In this document: one piece after another, positions 33,122 to 46,722 of the stretch | Layout of the letters: every line of letters starts with the position of its first letter | Position numbering within the stretch: position 1 is the first letter of the stretch | Source: an uncultured Pelagibacteraceae bacterium | GTDB lineage: Bacteria; Pseudomonadota; Alphaproteobacteria; Pelagibacterales; Pelagibacteraceae | Length of the DNA stretch: 64,000 nt | Assembly (NCBI GenBank): GCA_902561155.1 | Contig: CACEOY010000004.1 | Location: 16,721-80,720 of the forward strand | Reading direction: 5' to 3' | Notes under the pieces: model-generated | What the model was told of the DNA's origin: nothing | Seen by the model: only the letters and a program-made list of their open reading frames with translations | Databases searched by the model: none | Program-made: the position numbers and the translations under genes

Positions 33122-33895
33122 ATGAAAATGAAAAATATATTAAAAAAAATTTTAGAAATATTTGGATTTAAACTTTTAAGAATGAAGGAAAGAAATAAAC
33201 ATACTACCTTCGGTATAATAAATCATTTGTTAAATATAATAACTAAATCAGGTAAGTATTCTCATTTAACAATTTTTGATATTGGTGGGAATGTGGGTGA
33301 ATTTAGCAAAGAACTTGAAACACATTTAATCAAAGAAAAAAATGAGTATAAATTTTTTATTTTTGAACCAAATCCTAATTTAATAAAAGAAATAAAACAA
33401 AAGAAAATTAAAAATTCAAATATTTTTAATTATGGTATTGGTGATAAAAAAGAAGAAAAACTTTTTAAAATCCACGACCACCACGAAAAATCATCATTTT
33501 TAAATATTGATAAAAATTATTTTAAAAATGAAAAAAAATATAATATTTATGATTTTAAGTGTAAAATCGAAACATTAGATAGTTTTTCAAACGAGAATAA
33601 GATAGATCATATAAATTTTTTAAAAATAGATACTCAGGGTTACAATGCTAAAGTTTTGGAGGGTGCTAAAAATTTAATAAAAAACAACGCTATTGATTTT
33701 ATTTATACTGAAATTACGATTGGACCCAAATATGAATTAAACGAAACTTTTTTTGATTTTGAGAAAATTTTAAATGAAAATTACGATCTTTACGGTATTG
33801 ATGTAGGTCAATATTATCTTGAGGTGATTTCAAGAAGATCGATGGATCAGTTGAACCTAGATCTATTTTATGTAAATAAAAAAATGATTCAATAA
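33122..33895 (+). CDS. FkbM-family methyltransferase
   Basis: This 257-residue protein has the SAM-binding motif IFDIGGNVGEFSKEL (about residues 54-68), the acidic residue in FIFEPNP, and the late motif INFLKIDTQGYNAKVLEGA, all typical of FkbM methyltransferases. These often O-methylate sugars or polyketides in surface polysaccharide or natural-product pathways; the substrate here is unknown. The ATG starts one or two bases after the tmRNA 3' end, so it probably uses ssrA transcription or a promoter hidden within ssrA. The gene is very A+T- and Lys/Asn-rich. With the following SemiSWEET gene it may be accessory. Confidence 0.8.
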   Translation: MKMKNILKKILEIFGFKLLRMKERNKHTTFGIINHLLNIITKSGKYSHLTIFDIGGNVGEFSKELETHLIKEKNEYKFFIFEPNPNLIKEIKQKKIKNSNIFNYGIGDKKEEKLFKIHDHHEKSSFLNIDKNYFKNEKKYNIYDFKCKIETLDSFSNENKIDHINFLKIDTQGYNAKVLEGAKNLIKNNAIDFIYTEITIGPKYELNETFFDFEKILNENYDLYGIDVGQYYLEVISRRSMDQLNLDLFYVNKKMIQ

Positions 33896-33926
33896 ACTCT
33901 TTAGAATAGAACAACGATACAAAATT

Positions 33927-34190
33927 ATGATACTCAATTTTATTTTAAAATATATTGGTTTTTTTGCAGCGTTTTGCACAACTATTTCTTTTTTGCCTCA
34001 AGCAATTAAAGTTTATAAATCTAGAAGCACAAAAGATATTTCATTATACATGTTTTTAATTTTTACAATTGGGACTACTTGCTGGCTTATATATGGAGTA
34101 ATAATTTCATCAGTTCCCATTATATTGGCGAATGCAATAACTCTCGTTTTAAGTTTTTTTATTTTAGTGTATAAAATCAAATATAAATAA
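33927..34190 (+). CDS. SemiSWEET-type sugar transporter (PQ-loop)
   Basis: This 87-residue protein has three hydrophobic helices and the PQ-loop motif in helix 1 (TISFLPQAIKVYKSRSTKDIS), as in bacterial SemiSWEET/MtN3 proteins, which dimerise to form a sugar pore. The length is typical (about 85-100). It lies 31 bases after the FkbM methyltransferase on the same strand. Sugar transport is expected from the family, but the substrate is not known. Confidence 0.85.
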   Translation: MILNFILKYIGFFAAFCTTISFLPQAIKVYKSRSTKDISLYMFLIFTIGTTCWLIYGVIISSVPIILANAITLVLSFFILVYKIKYK

Positions 34191-34198
34191 AAAAAGAA

Positions 34199-34318
34199 AT
34201 GGAAATTATTTTTATAATTGTTGGATTATTTCTAGTCTATTATCTTTTTAGACCTACTTCCAAAGAAGAGTTAAAAAGGTTTAAGGATAATGACAACTGG
34301 TCAAACATGGGTTTTTAA
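34199..34318 (+). CDS. Possible 39-residue single-pass membrane protein
   Basis: A short frame of 39 codons starts with ATG 8 bases after the SemiSWEET stop. A purine-rich AAAAAGAA lies immediately upstream. The product has one hydrophobic helix (EIIFIIVGLFLVYYLF) followed by a charged tail (TSKEELKRFKDNDNW). The composition and spacing look gene-like in a genome with little non-coding DNA, but I do not recognise the family. It ends 4 bases inside a convergent tiny ORF. It could be spurious. Confidence 0.45.
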   Translation: MEIIFIIVGLFLVYYLFRPTSKEELKRFKDNDNWSNMGF

Positions 34319-34395
34319 AAAATATATTTATCCCCCAAATAAAGTAATAATCCCAAAGCTATACCGGTAATAGCCCAGAATAATTTATCTTTCAT
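34315..34395 (-). CDS. Possible 26-residue membrane peptide downstream of MazG-like gene
   Basis: A minus-strand frame of 26 codons begins with an ATG that overlaps the end of the MazG-like gene by 11 bases. The product MKDKLFWAITGIALGLLL and a short charged end form one hydrophobic helix. Start-stop overlap is the coupling style used throughout this window, which is the main argument for it. No family is recognised and the size makes chance occurrence quite possible. Confidence 0.35.
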   Translation of the reverse strand: MKDKLFWAITGIALGLLLYLGDKYIF

Positions 34396-34762
34396 TTATC
34401 AGTTTTTCTAAATTTGGTTTGAAGTAGTTGGGTCCTTTCATTACTTTGCCGAACTCATTGTAAATAGGTTTGCCGTCCTCCCCAAGTTTGCTCATATTAG
34501 AATTTTGAACTTCATCAAAACATATGTCTAAATTAATTCCAAAGGCATGGCCTGCGCCATAAGTTACATAAAGTATGTCAGTTAAAGCATCTGCCACTTC
34601 TTTTATATTTTTATCTTTTAAAGCAACTTTAAGCTCCTCTAGTTCTTCAGCGATTAAATCGTATCTGAGCTTAACTATTTTTTCTTCAGGAAATTTAGCT
34701 TTATTTTTGACTTCTTGTCCAAATGTTTTCATAAATTTTCCCACTTTTTCAAAATTACTCAT
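34385..34762 (-). CDS. MazG-like nucleoside triphosphate pyrophosphohydrolase
   Basis: This 125-residue all-alpha protein has the all-alpha NTP pyrophosphatase pattern: EELEEL near residues 38-43 followed by EVADALTDILYVTYG, giving the EExxE...ExxD metal-binding set. The second half (DGKPIYNEFGKVMKGPNYFKP) matches the phosphoribosyl-ATP pyrophosphohydrolase-like group used for nucleotide clean-up. It is divergently placed from fumC with 59 bases between. The natural substrate is not clear. Confidence 0.8.
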   Translation of the reverse strand: MSNFEKVGKFMKTFGQEVKNKAKFPEEKIVKLRYDLIAEELEELKVALKDKNIKEVADALTDILYVTYGAGHAFGINLDICFDEVQNSNMSKLGEDGKPIYNEFGKVMKGPNYFKPNLEKLINER

Positions 34763-34821
34763 ATTTCCGCCTTTATATTTTTTTAAATAAAATATAAATA
34801 TAATATATCAAAGAATCATAA

Positions 34822-36210
34822 ATGAAGTATAGAAACGAATTTGATAGTATAGGCAAAATTAAAGTACCTGGTGATAAGTATTGGGGTGCATCAACAGAGA
34901 GATCAAATAAATACTTCAACATTGGTGATTTTTTAGTTAGACCAATAGTTATTCAGTCAATTGCAGTTATCAAAAAAGCTGCCGCTATCGTCAATAAAAA
35001 TAATGGTGACTTAGATGCTAAAATTTCAAAATACATAGTTAAAGCGTCAGAAGAAGTTATAAGAGGAAAACTAGATGACCATTTTCCACTGAAAGTTTGG
35101 CAAACAGGATCGGGCACTCAAACAAATATGAATGTAAATGAAGTTATTTCTAATAGGGCTATAGAAATGCTTGGAGGAAAACTTGGATCAAAAAAACCTA
35201 TACACCCTAATGACCACGTCAATAAATCACAATCAACCAATGATGTTTTTCCCTCTGCTATGCATATTTCGATAGCAATGAAAACGAAGCAAAAACTTTT
35301 ACCATCATTAAAGATCTTAGAAAGAGAGCTTTATAAAAAAGTAAAAGAATTTAACAAAATTGTCAAAGTTGGAAGAACACATTTACAAGATGCAACACCA
35401 ATTACTTTAGGGCAAGAATTTTCAGGATATCACGCACAACTTAAGGAATGCATAAATAGGATTGAAGACGCTTTAAAAGAAATTTATTATCTTGCTCAAG
35501 GCGGTACCGCAGTTGGAACTGGTTTAAACACAAAAAAAAATTTTGATGTAAAAATAATTAAAGAAATTTCAAAAATAACAAAATTACCTTTCAAACCAGC
35601 TAGAAATAAATTTGCTGCTCTTGCAGCGCATGATGCAATTGTAAATTTTTCTGGCACTATGAATACTACGGCAGTTTGTTTAATGAAGATTGCTAATGAT
35701 ATTCGTTTTCTTGGTTCTGGACCACGTGCAGGATACGGAGAGTTAATATTACCATCTAATGAACCTGGTTCTTCAATAATGCCTGGAAAGGTGAACCCAA
35801 CACAGTCTGAAGCAGTTACTATGGTTTGTGTAAAAGTTATTGGTAATCACAATGGAATAACTATGGCGGGCTCTCATGGTCATTTTGAATTAAATGTTTT
35901 TAAACCTTTAATTATACACAATATTCTTCAGTCTATTGAGATAATGGCGGACTCATCTAAAACGTTTGCACTTTATTGTATAAAGGGAATTAAAGCAGAT
36001 AAAAAAAGAATCAAAAATTTACTGGATAATTCCTTAATGATTGTAACAGCACTAACTCCTAAAATGGGTTATGACAATGCTGCTAAAATTGCTAAAGCAG
36101 CACATAAAAATGGAACTACGTTAAAAGAGGAAGTTTTAAAAACTAATCTTATTTCAGAAAAAGAGTATGATAAGATTATGGATCCAATTAAAATGACTAA
36201 GCCTAAATAA
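34822..36210 (+). CDS. fumC: Fumarate hydratase class II
   Basis: This 462-residue protein has the normal length of FumC. Motifs are [19 protein letters not shown] (about residue 97), [10 protein letters not shown] with the catalytic His, and the signature [16 protein letters not shown] containing the catalytic Ser loop. It interconverts fumarate and malate in the TCA cycle without an Fe-S cluster. It is transcribed away from the MazG-like gene. An 81-base spacer follows before the helicase gene and contains a weak hairpin (CCTT-TAAT-AAGG at 36222-36233) with a later T-run. Confidence 0.97.
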   Translation: MKYRNEFDSIGKIKVPGDKYWGASTERSNKYFNIGDFLVRPIVIQSIAVIKKAAAIVNKNNGDLDAKISKYIVKASEEVIRGKLDDHFPLKVWQTGSGTQTNMNVNEVISNRAIEMLGGKLGSKKPIHPNDHVNKSQSTNDVFPSAMHISIAMKTKQKLLPSLKILERELYKKVKEFNKIVKVGRTHLQDATPITLGQEFSGYHAQLKECINRIEDALKEIYYLAQGGTAVGTGLNTKKNFDVKIIKEISKITKLPFKPARNKFAALAAHDAIVNFSGTMNTTAVCLMKIANDIRFLGSGPRAGYGELILPSNEPGSSIMPGKVNPTQSEAVTMVCVKVIGNHNGITMAGSHGHFELNVFKPLIIHNILQSIEIMADSSKTFALYCIKGIKADKKRIKNLLDNSLMIVTALTPKMGYDNAAKIAKAAHKNGTTLKEEVLKTNLISEKEYDKIMDPIKMTKPK

Positions 36211-36291
36211 GTTCTATTACACCTTTAATAAGGGTATTAAATATCATCTTTTTAATTATACTAGGTAGTGTATAAAAGTTAAATAGAAGTC

Positions 36292-38324
36292 ATGTCATCT
36301 GAAAATAAATTATTAGATAACTTAAATAGCGTACAAAAAAAAGCTGTATTAGATACTGAGGGACCAAACTTAATTGTCGCTGGCGCTGGCTCTGGAAAAA
36401 CAAGAGTGCTTACTACCAAACTAGCTTACATAATAAGTGAGAAAAGAGCATGGCCTAATCAAATCTTATGCGTGACTTTTACAAATAAAGCGGCAAAAGA
36501 AATGCAGAATAGAGTTCTAGGATTTATTAAAGGCAAAAACAGCGCTGTGCCTTGGCTTGGCACGTTTCACTCGATTAGTGTGAAATTTTTAAGAAGGCAC
36601 GCAGATGCAATTGGTTTTAAAAGCAATTTCACAATTCTAGATTCAGATGATCAAAAAAAATTGATAAAAAAAATATGTGAAGCTGAAAACATAGATGCAA
36701 AAAAAATATCACCTCAATTTATTATTTCTTTTATTGATAATTGGAAAAATAAGGGATTAACATACAAAGAAGTAAAGATTAATAAAAACAATACATTAGA
36801 GTCACGAATTTTAAAAGTTTATTCAATTTATCAGCAGAAAACACAAGATTTAAATGCAATGGATTTTGGTGATTTAATTTTATTTACAGTCAAACTATTA
36901 GAAAACAATAATGATATTGCTGAAATATATAGAAATAATTTTAAGTATATTTTAGTTGACGAATATCAAGACACCAACTTTATTCAAAACAAATGGTTGA
37001 ATTTATTAGTTAACTCTAAACAAAACATATGTTGTGTTGGGGACGATGATCAGTCGATTTATAGTTGGCGGGGAGCCGAAATTAAAAACTTTTTAACTTT
37101 TGATAAAATTTATCCGAATTGTAAAGTTTATAAATTAGAACAAAATTATCGATCTACTAAAAATATTTTAGAGACGGCATCCAGTTTAATTTCAAACAAT
37201 AACAGTAGAGTAGGAAAAAAGCTTTGGTCTTCAGGTAATGATGGTGATCTTGTTAAATTAAACTGTTATAGCAGTGGAAAAGATGAAGCTACAGGAGTAA
37301 GCGATATTATTGAAAGTAAAATTAAGAAAAAATATTCATTAAATAATGTAAGCATACTTGTAAGAGCTATTTACCAAACCAGAGAATTTGAAGAAAGATT
37401 TCTGAAAATTGGTTTAGGCTATAGAGTTTTAGGCGGTATAAGATTTTATGAAAGGACCGAAGTAAAGGACGCAATAAGCTATTTGAGAATTGTTAATCAA
37501 AAATTTGATGATTTGGCAATGGAAAGAGTAATTGGAGCACCTAAAAAAGGTATCGGTGATGCTACTCTAAAAAAAATATACGAATACGGATCTAAAGAAA
37601 AATTATGTCTAGAAGACGCTATAATAAATTTAATCAAATTAGATCAATTCAAACCAAAAATAAAAAAAACATTTTCTCTTTTGATAAGGATGATAGAGAA
37701 ATGGAGAAACGATACAAAAAAAATTAATCATTATGATTTGTTAAAACTAATTTTAGATGAGTCGGGTTACTCGTCTACATTAAAAAATAAAAAAGATTTA
37801 GAGAATGAAAACAGACTCGAAAACTTAAAAGAACTTTTAAGAGCGATGCAAGATTATGAAAATTTACAGGATTTTTTAGAACACGTATCCTTAGCTACTT
37901 CAGCTGATCAAGAATGGGAAGGAGAAAAAGTAAATTTAATGACAATGCATGCAGCTAAAGGTTTAGAGTTTGATGTTGTTTTTTTACCTGGCTGGGAAGA
38001 AGGTTTATTTCCTCATCAAAAATCTTTACAAGAAAAAGGTGATTTTGCTTTAGAAGAAGAGAGAAGATTGGCCTATGTAGGAATCACAAGGGCAAAAAAA
38101 GAGGCTTTTTTATCTTTTGCAATGAGAAGGGCTTATCAAGGAGATTGGATGGACGCTGTTCCCTCGAGGTTTGTAAATGAATTGCCAGAAAATAATATAG
38201 AAAAAAATGAAATAGTTGAAAAAGAAAATGATGATGATTTTGATTTTAATCAAGATAATTTAATAGAATTAGGAGATGAATATAGAAGTCCTGGATGGGA
38301 TAGGCTTAAAAAGAAATTAATAAA

Positions 38325-38337
<13 letters not shown>
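36292..38337 (+). CDS. UvrD/PcrA-type superfamily 1 DNA helicase
   Basis: This 681-residue helicase has motif I GAGSGKT at 31-37, motif Ia TFTNKAAKEM, motif II DEYQDTN (about residue 222), motif III DDDQSIYSWRGA, motif IV QNYRST, motif V TMHAAKGLEFDVVF and motif VI YVGITRAKKE. It unwinds DNA 3' to 5' in repair and replication restart. It is a little shorter than typical UvrD (about 720), and the C-terminal tail is acidic then basic. Its stop overlaps the start of the peptidase gene by 13 bases. UvrD versus PcrA naming is not decided. Confidence 0.93.
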
Positions 38338-42904
<4,567 letters not shown>

Positions 42905-42949
42905 TTTTAATACATATCAAAAAAATTATATTTGGTAAAATTTTGTTTT

Positions 42950-43873
42950 TTAAATACTTGCTGTAAGAGGCTTTTTTAATGTTTCAATCCGAGCTTTTTT
43001 ATTAATTGAATTGGAACCTATGTTTGACCAATTAGATTTATCTGAGAAAAATTTTATTAATAATTTATTTGTTAGTGCATGACCTCCTTGGGATGTGATA
43101 ACGTGTCCTATTATTCTATTTCCAGACAACATAAGGTCACCAATACAATCTAAAATTTTATGGTAAACAAATTCATGTCTGTTTCTAAGACCATCTTCAT
43201 TTAAAATTTCATTGTCTTTTACTACTATCGCGTTCTCTAATGATCCACCTTTGGCTAAACCTTTGCTTTTAATATAATCAATATCTTCATATAGACAGAA
43301 TGTTCTTGAATTATAAATTTCTGTTAATTTATCTTGACTTAATTTAAATTCTTTTCGTCTAGTTCTAATCAATGGATTTGAATAAACAATTTCAAAATCT
43401 ATAATTAAATCGTTATTTGTAGGTTCTATTGAAATAAATTTTTTTCCTTCTTTAATTTCAACTTTTTTTTCGACCTTAATAAGTTGTCTTGGTATTCTTT
43501 GTTCTTTGATGCCAGCAGATCTAATAGCTTCAACGAAATCACTAGCAGAACCATCTAGTATTGGGATTTCTGATGCGTCTACCTCTACAAGAGCATTATC
43601 TATTCCTTCGCCAAAAAATGCTGCCATCAAATGTTCTACGGTTGAAACAGAGATGCCATTTTTGTTAGCTATTTTCGTACAAAGTATTGGTTCAATTACA
43701 TTGTTATAATTAGCAGGAATTAGATCATTTTTATCAATATCAACTCTGCAGAATTTTATGCCAAAATTTTCAGCTGCTGGTTTTATAATTAATTTAGCGT
43801 TTATCCCGTTGTGCAAACCTACGCCATTTAATTTTATTGGCTTATTAATTGTTTTTTGATTGGCAAATAACAT
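42950..43873 (-). CDS. lpxC: UDP-3-O-acyl-N-acetylglucosamine deacetylase LpxC
   Basis: This 307-residue zinc hydrolase performs the first committed step of lipid A synthesis. Zn ligands are visible as His in VEHLMAAFFGEGIDNA and His/Asp in HEFVYHKILDCIGDLML. NGVGLHNG at the N terminus and EIPILDGSA are also typical. It follows ftsA after a 64-base spacer where ftsZ would stand in most alphaproteobacterial clusters. The spacer may hold a promoter, but none is convincing. Confidence 0.97.
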   Translation of the reverse strand: MLFANQKTINKPIKLNGVGLHNGINAKLIIKPAAENFGIKFCRVDIDKNDLIPANYNNVIEPILCTKIANKNGISVSTVEHLMAAFFGEGIDNALVEVDASEIPILDGSASDFVEAIRSAGIKEQRIPRQLIKVEKKVEIKEGKKFISIEPTNNDLIIDFEIVYSNPLIRTRRKEFKLSQDKLTEIYNSRTFCLYEDIDYIKSKGLAKGGSLENAIVVKDNEILNEDGLRNRHEFVYHKILDCIGDLMLSGNRIIGHVITSQGGHALTNKLLIKFFSDKSNWSNIGSNSINKKARIETLKKPLTASI

Positions 43874-43937
43874 TTGATAGGTATATTAAATAAGGTAGAT
43901 CTTCTTAAAACAAATAATGTTTCAAAAAATAACAGTT

Positions 43938-45131
43938 TTACTCAAATAAACTAGAAAAAATCCTAGAAATTAATGATTTTTTTTTGTTTACGACTGGTAT
44001 TGCTTCCTTAGACCAACCTTTAGATAAAAGTTGAGCGAATATTTTAATAGATTCTAAGGGATCCCCCTCATTTTCTTTAAGAAAATTTAATTTACATTTT
44101 TTTAAACTATTTTCAAAAATAAAATGAAATTTATATGAGATATTTTTATCTTCAAAATCTAAATATAAAGCAACCTCTTTATCTTTAAAATAATATAAGT
44201 TTTTATTTTTATTAAACAAAATATTCGCTATTTCCTCTATTCTCGCAGAAGAAATTTCAATTATATGTTTAATGCTAATTTTTCTAAAATTATTTTTATC
44301 AAAAAATTTTTTATCTACATATAAGTTTTCATCTGAAATTTCAAAACTAGAGTCTGAAATTATTTTTTGAACAGTTGAAGTTTCAAGAGAACAAACCTTT
44401 GAAATATCTTTAATAATAATATCTGATCCAAAATTAAATTTTTGAGAAAAACAAAAAGCTGATTCAAAGAAAAAAGATACATTTGACTCACTTTTACCTA
44501 TTTTAATTTTTATAAATGTATCATCTTTATAGTTATTAATTATTTTGATACCATCGGAGAAACTTTTAAGAATTACCCTGTTAATACTCAAGTTGCATTT
44601 ATTGAATAAAGTTTTCAAGTTTTTAAACTCATTATTTTTTATTAAAAAGAAAGTCAGCTGATGAGAATAAAAATCACCGTATAAGCCAATTGGTAAATTT
44701 TTAATTTGCTTATTGTCTAATAAGTATTTTGTATTGAAAAGATGAATTATTGTTTTATCGTTTTCAGATTCTGATAATTTTGATTTAATATCATTTAAAA
44801 TATATGAGATATCATCAGATAGTATTTGATTTCCATTTAGTTTTTTGAAGCCACTTATATTAATACAGTCAAATTCAGTTTGATTAATAATGACATTAAT
44901 TTGTGAAAAAAGCAGATTAGATTTGCTCTCAACTTTTTTAACTACTTTTTTTAAATTCTCTACAGTGGTTGCTAAATCTATTATTTTTCCATTTTTAAAA
45001 CCTGAAGGTGAAAATAATTCATGCTCTATAATTTTAAAGTTGAGCTCGTCATCGTGCTCACCAATTGCTACTAAAAAGTTTTCATCATTTATCTCTAAAA
45101 AAAGATTTTTTTTTTTTAATTTATTCATCAT
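43938..45131 (-). CDS. ftsA: Divergent FtsA-like protein lacking ATP-binding motifs
   Basis: This 397-residue protein lies after ftsQ and before lpxC, the FtsA position. Weak but collinear similarity is visible: LPIGLYGDFYSHQLTFFLI and LKTLFNKCNLSINRVIL correspond to the FtsA segments around GMxGxRL and the following helix. The C terminus SLISRIFSSLFE is an amphipathic helix like the FtsA membrane-targeting sequence. The actin-fold motifs are not recognisable. Phosphate 1 reads LEINDENFLVAI, phosphate 2 reads IKIGKSESNVSF instead of DxGGGTT, and no VLTGG adenosine motif is seen. It probably still tethers FtsZ to the membrane but may not bind ATP. The ATG overlaps the ftsQ stop. The identity is from position plus these remnants. 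Confidence 0.75.
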   Translation of the reverse strand: MMNKLKKKNLFLEINDENFLVAIGEHDDELNFKIIEHELFSPSGFKNGKIIDLATTVENLKKVVKKVESKSNLLFSQINVIINQTEFDCINISGFKKLNGNQILSDDISYILNDIKSKLSESENDKTIIHLFNTKYLLDNKQIKNLPIGLYGDFYSHQLTFFLIKNNEFKNLKTLFNKCNLSINRVILKSFSDGIKIINNYKDDTFIKIKIGKSESNVSFFFESAFCFSQKFNFGSDIIIKDISKVCSLETSTVQKIISDSSFEISDENLYVDKKFFDKNNFRKISIKHIIEISSARIEEIANILFNKNKNLYYFKDKEVALYLDFEDKNISYKFHFIFENSLKKCKLNFLKENEGDPLESIKIFAQLLSKGWSKEAIPVVNKKKSLISRIFSSLFE

Positions 45132-45796
45132 TTTAAAATGAGTTGATCTTTAACTCTATAATCAAAAATTGTATATTTTTCAAAATCAATTTTTTTACCT
45201 AAATCCATAAAATTTTTTAGGCTTGTGACAAAGTTTTTTGCAGGTAATTTAATTACCACTTTATTTTCTAATAAAATATCCCATCTTCCAGCATCAAAAT
45301 AGTAAAATGATTGAATTTTAAATATTGGAAAATTAATTTTTTTTAAAATAGAGTAAACTTCTAAAAAATTTTTTTGCTTACCGAAAATATTTGGTAATTT
45401 TTCTAAATTTTGATTTTTAAAAAACTTAATTTTTTCGCCTTTTTTAGTTAAATAATATTTATCCTTTTTATCATTAAGAACTGCAATTGGTTCTTTTTCG
45501 TAAACAAAAATTAGAAGCTTAGATGGGAAAATTTTTTTAAATTCTAAATAATTTATAAAATCATAATCTTCCAATATTTTTTTAATTTTTTTCTCATTTA
45601 AAATGAACAAACTTGAATCATATAACTCATTTGCAAAATGATATTCTATTTTTTTTTTTTCAAGAAATTTTAGATTTTTTATTTCTATATTTTTAATCTT
45701 AAATAACTGAAATGCAGGGTTTAAATTGTTAGGATTAAATGTTGTAAGCAGTATTACTAATAAAAATAGTGATAAAACAGTAGCAGTTTTTTTCAT
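45128..45796 (-). CDS. ftsQ: Cell division protein FtsQ
   Basis: This 222-residue protein has an N-terminal transmembrane segment (residues about 5-22), a POTRA domain (FKIKNIEIKNLKFLEKKKIE to EFKKIFPSKLLIFVYEKEPIAVL) and a beta domain (KLPNIFGK, WDILLENKVVIKLPA). This is the FtsQ/DivIB pattern. It links FtsL/FtsB to the divisome in the periplasm. It overlaps ddl and ftsA by 4 bases each. It is shorter than many FtsQ proteins (about 270) and very Lys/Ile/Phe-rich. Confidence 0.9.
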   Translation of the reverse strand: MKKTATVLSLFLLVILLTTFNPNNLNPAFQLFKIKNIEIKNLKFLEKKKIEYHFANELYDSSLFILNEKKIKKILEDYDFINYLEFKKIFPSKLLIFVYEKEPIAVLNDKKDKYYLTKKGEKIKFFKNQNLEKLPNIFGKQKNFLEVYSILKKINFPIFKIQSFYYFDAGRWDILLENKVVIKLPAKNFVTSLKNFMDLGKKIDFEKYTIFDYRVKDQLILK

Positions 45797-46722
45797 TTAT
45801 TTAAGCTTGCATCTAAAATTAACTTTTGGACAAGTTTTTTAAATGAAATTTTTTTATAATTGGCTATTTCTGGAACCAAAGATAAATCTGTCATTCCTGG
45901 CTGAGTATTAGTTTCAAGTAGATAAAATTTATTGTTATAAAATTTAAAATCAGACCTTGTTACTCCTCGACATCCCAGAATTTTATGTGTCCTTTGTGCA
46001 ATTTTTAGAACCTCATTATATTTTTTTTTAGGAATATTAGCTGGCATTATATGATCGGTTTTTGCAGATTTTGTGTATTTGGCCTTGTAATCATAAAACT
46101 TTCGTTTAGGCTTTAATTCAATAGCACCCAACGCTTTGCCATTTAAAACTGCAACTTGAATTTCTTGTCCACCAATAAAATTCTCTATTATCAATGTATC
46201 GTAAATTTTTAATAGACTTTTTATATTTTTTTTTAAAGAAATTAAATTCTTACAGATTTTAACACCAATGCTTGATCCCTCATTATTTGGTTTGATTACC
46301 ATTGGATATTTTAATTTTTTTAATTTTATAGTCTTTTTAAAATTTTTAAAAATATAGTTTTTTTTATTTATAATCTCGAATTTTGGAGTAGTTATTTCAT
46401 ATTTGATAAATATTTTTTTTGAGATTAATTTATTCATTGCATTCATCGATGATAATACACCTGAGTGCGTATAAGGAATTTTTGAATATTCAAAAAAACT
46501 TTGTGCATAACCATCTTCGCCTTCCTCTCCATGAAGTGCATTAAAGATTATGTCTGAATTGCTTTGTTTAATATCGAAAAATGATTTTTTTTTAGGATCA
46601 AATGTTTCTACTTTATAACCTAATTTTTTTATAGCAGCTATACAAGCTTTTCCGGTTTTTAAACTTATCTCTCGCTCTCTTGAATTTCCACCTAAAACTA
46701 CTAGAATTTTTTTTTTAACCAT
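45793..46722 (-). CDS. ddl: D-alanine-D-alanine ligase
   Basis: This ATP-grasp enzyme of about 309 residues joins two D-Ala for peptidoglycan. Visible motifs are LGGNSREREISLKTG at the N terminus, NALHGEEGEDGYAQ, KPNNEGSSIGV and LETNTQPGMTDLSLVPE. I start it at ATG 46722, which overlaps the murB stop by 8 bases (ATGGTTAA). A GTG 5 codons upstream at 46737 would add MTLTT with no family support. It is followed by ftsQ with a 4-base overlap. Confidence 0.95.
   Translation of the reverse strand: MVKKKILVVLGGNSREREISLKTGKACIAAIKKLGYKVETFDPKKKSFFDIKQSNSDIIFNALHGEEGEDGYAQSFFEYSKIPYTHSGVLSSMNAMNKLISKKIFIKYEITTPKFEIINKKNYIFKNFKKTIKLKKLKYPMVIKPNNEGSSIGVKICKNLISLKKNIKSLLKIYDTLIIENFIGGQEIQVAVLNGKALGAIELKPKRKFYDYKAKYTKSAKTDHIMPANIPKKKYNEVLKIAQRTHKILGCRGVTRSDFKFYNNKFYLLETNTQPGMTDLSLVPEIANYKKISFKKLVQKLILDASLNK

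Noticed and set aside
34199..34395. Direct repeat of the ssrA 3' end as a sign of island integration
   Set aside because: I found no copy of the ssrA terminal sequence in the region up to the MazG-like gene.
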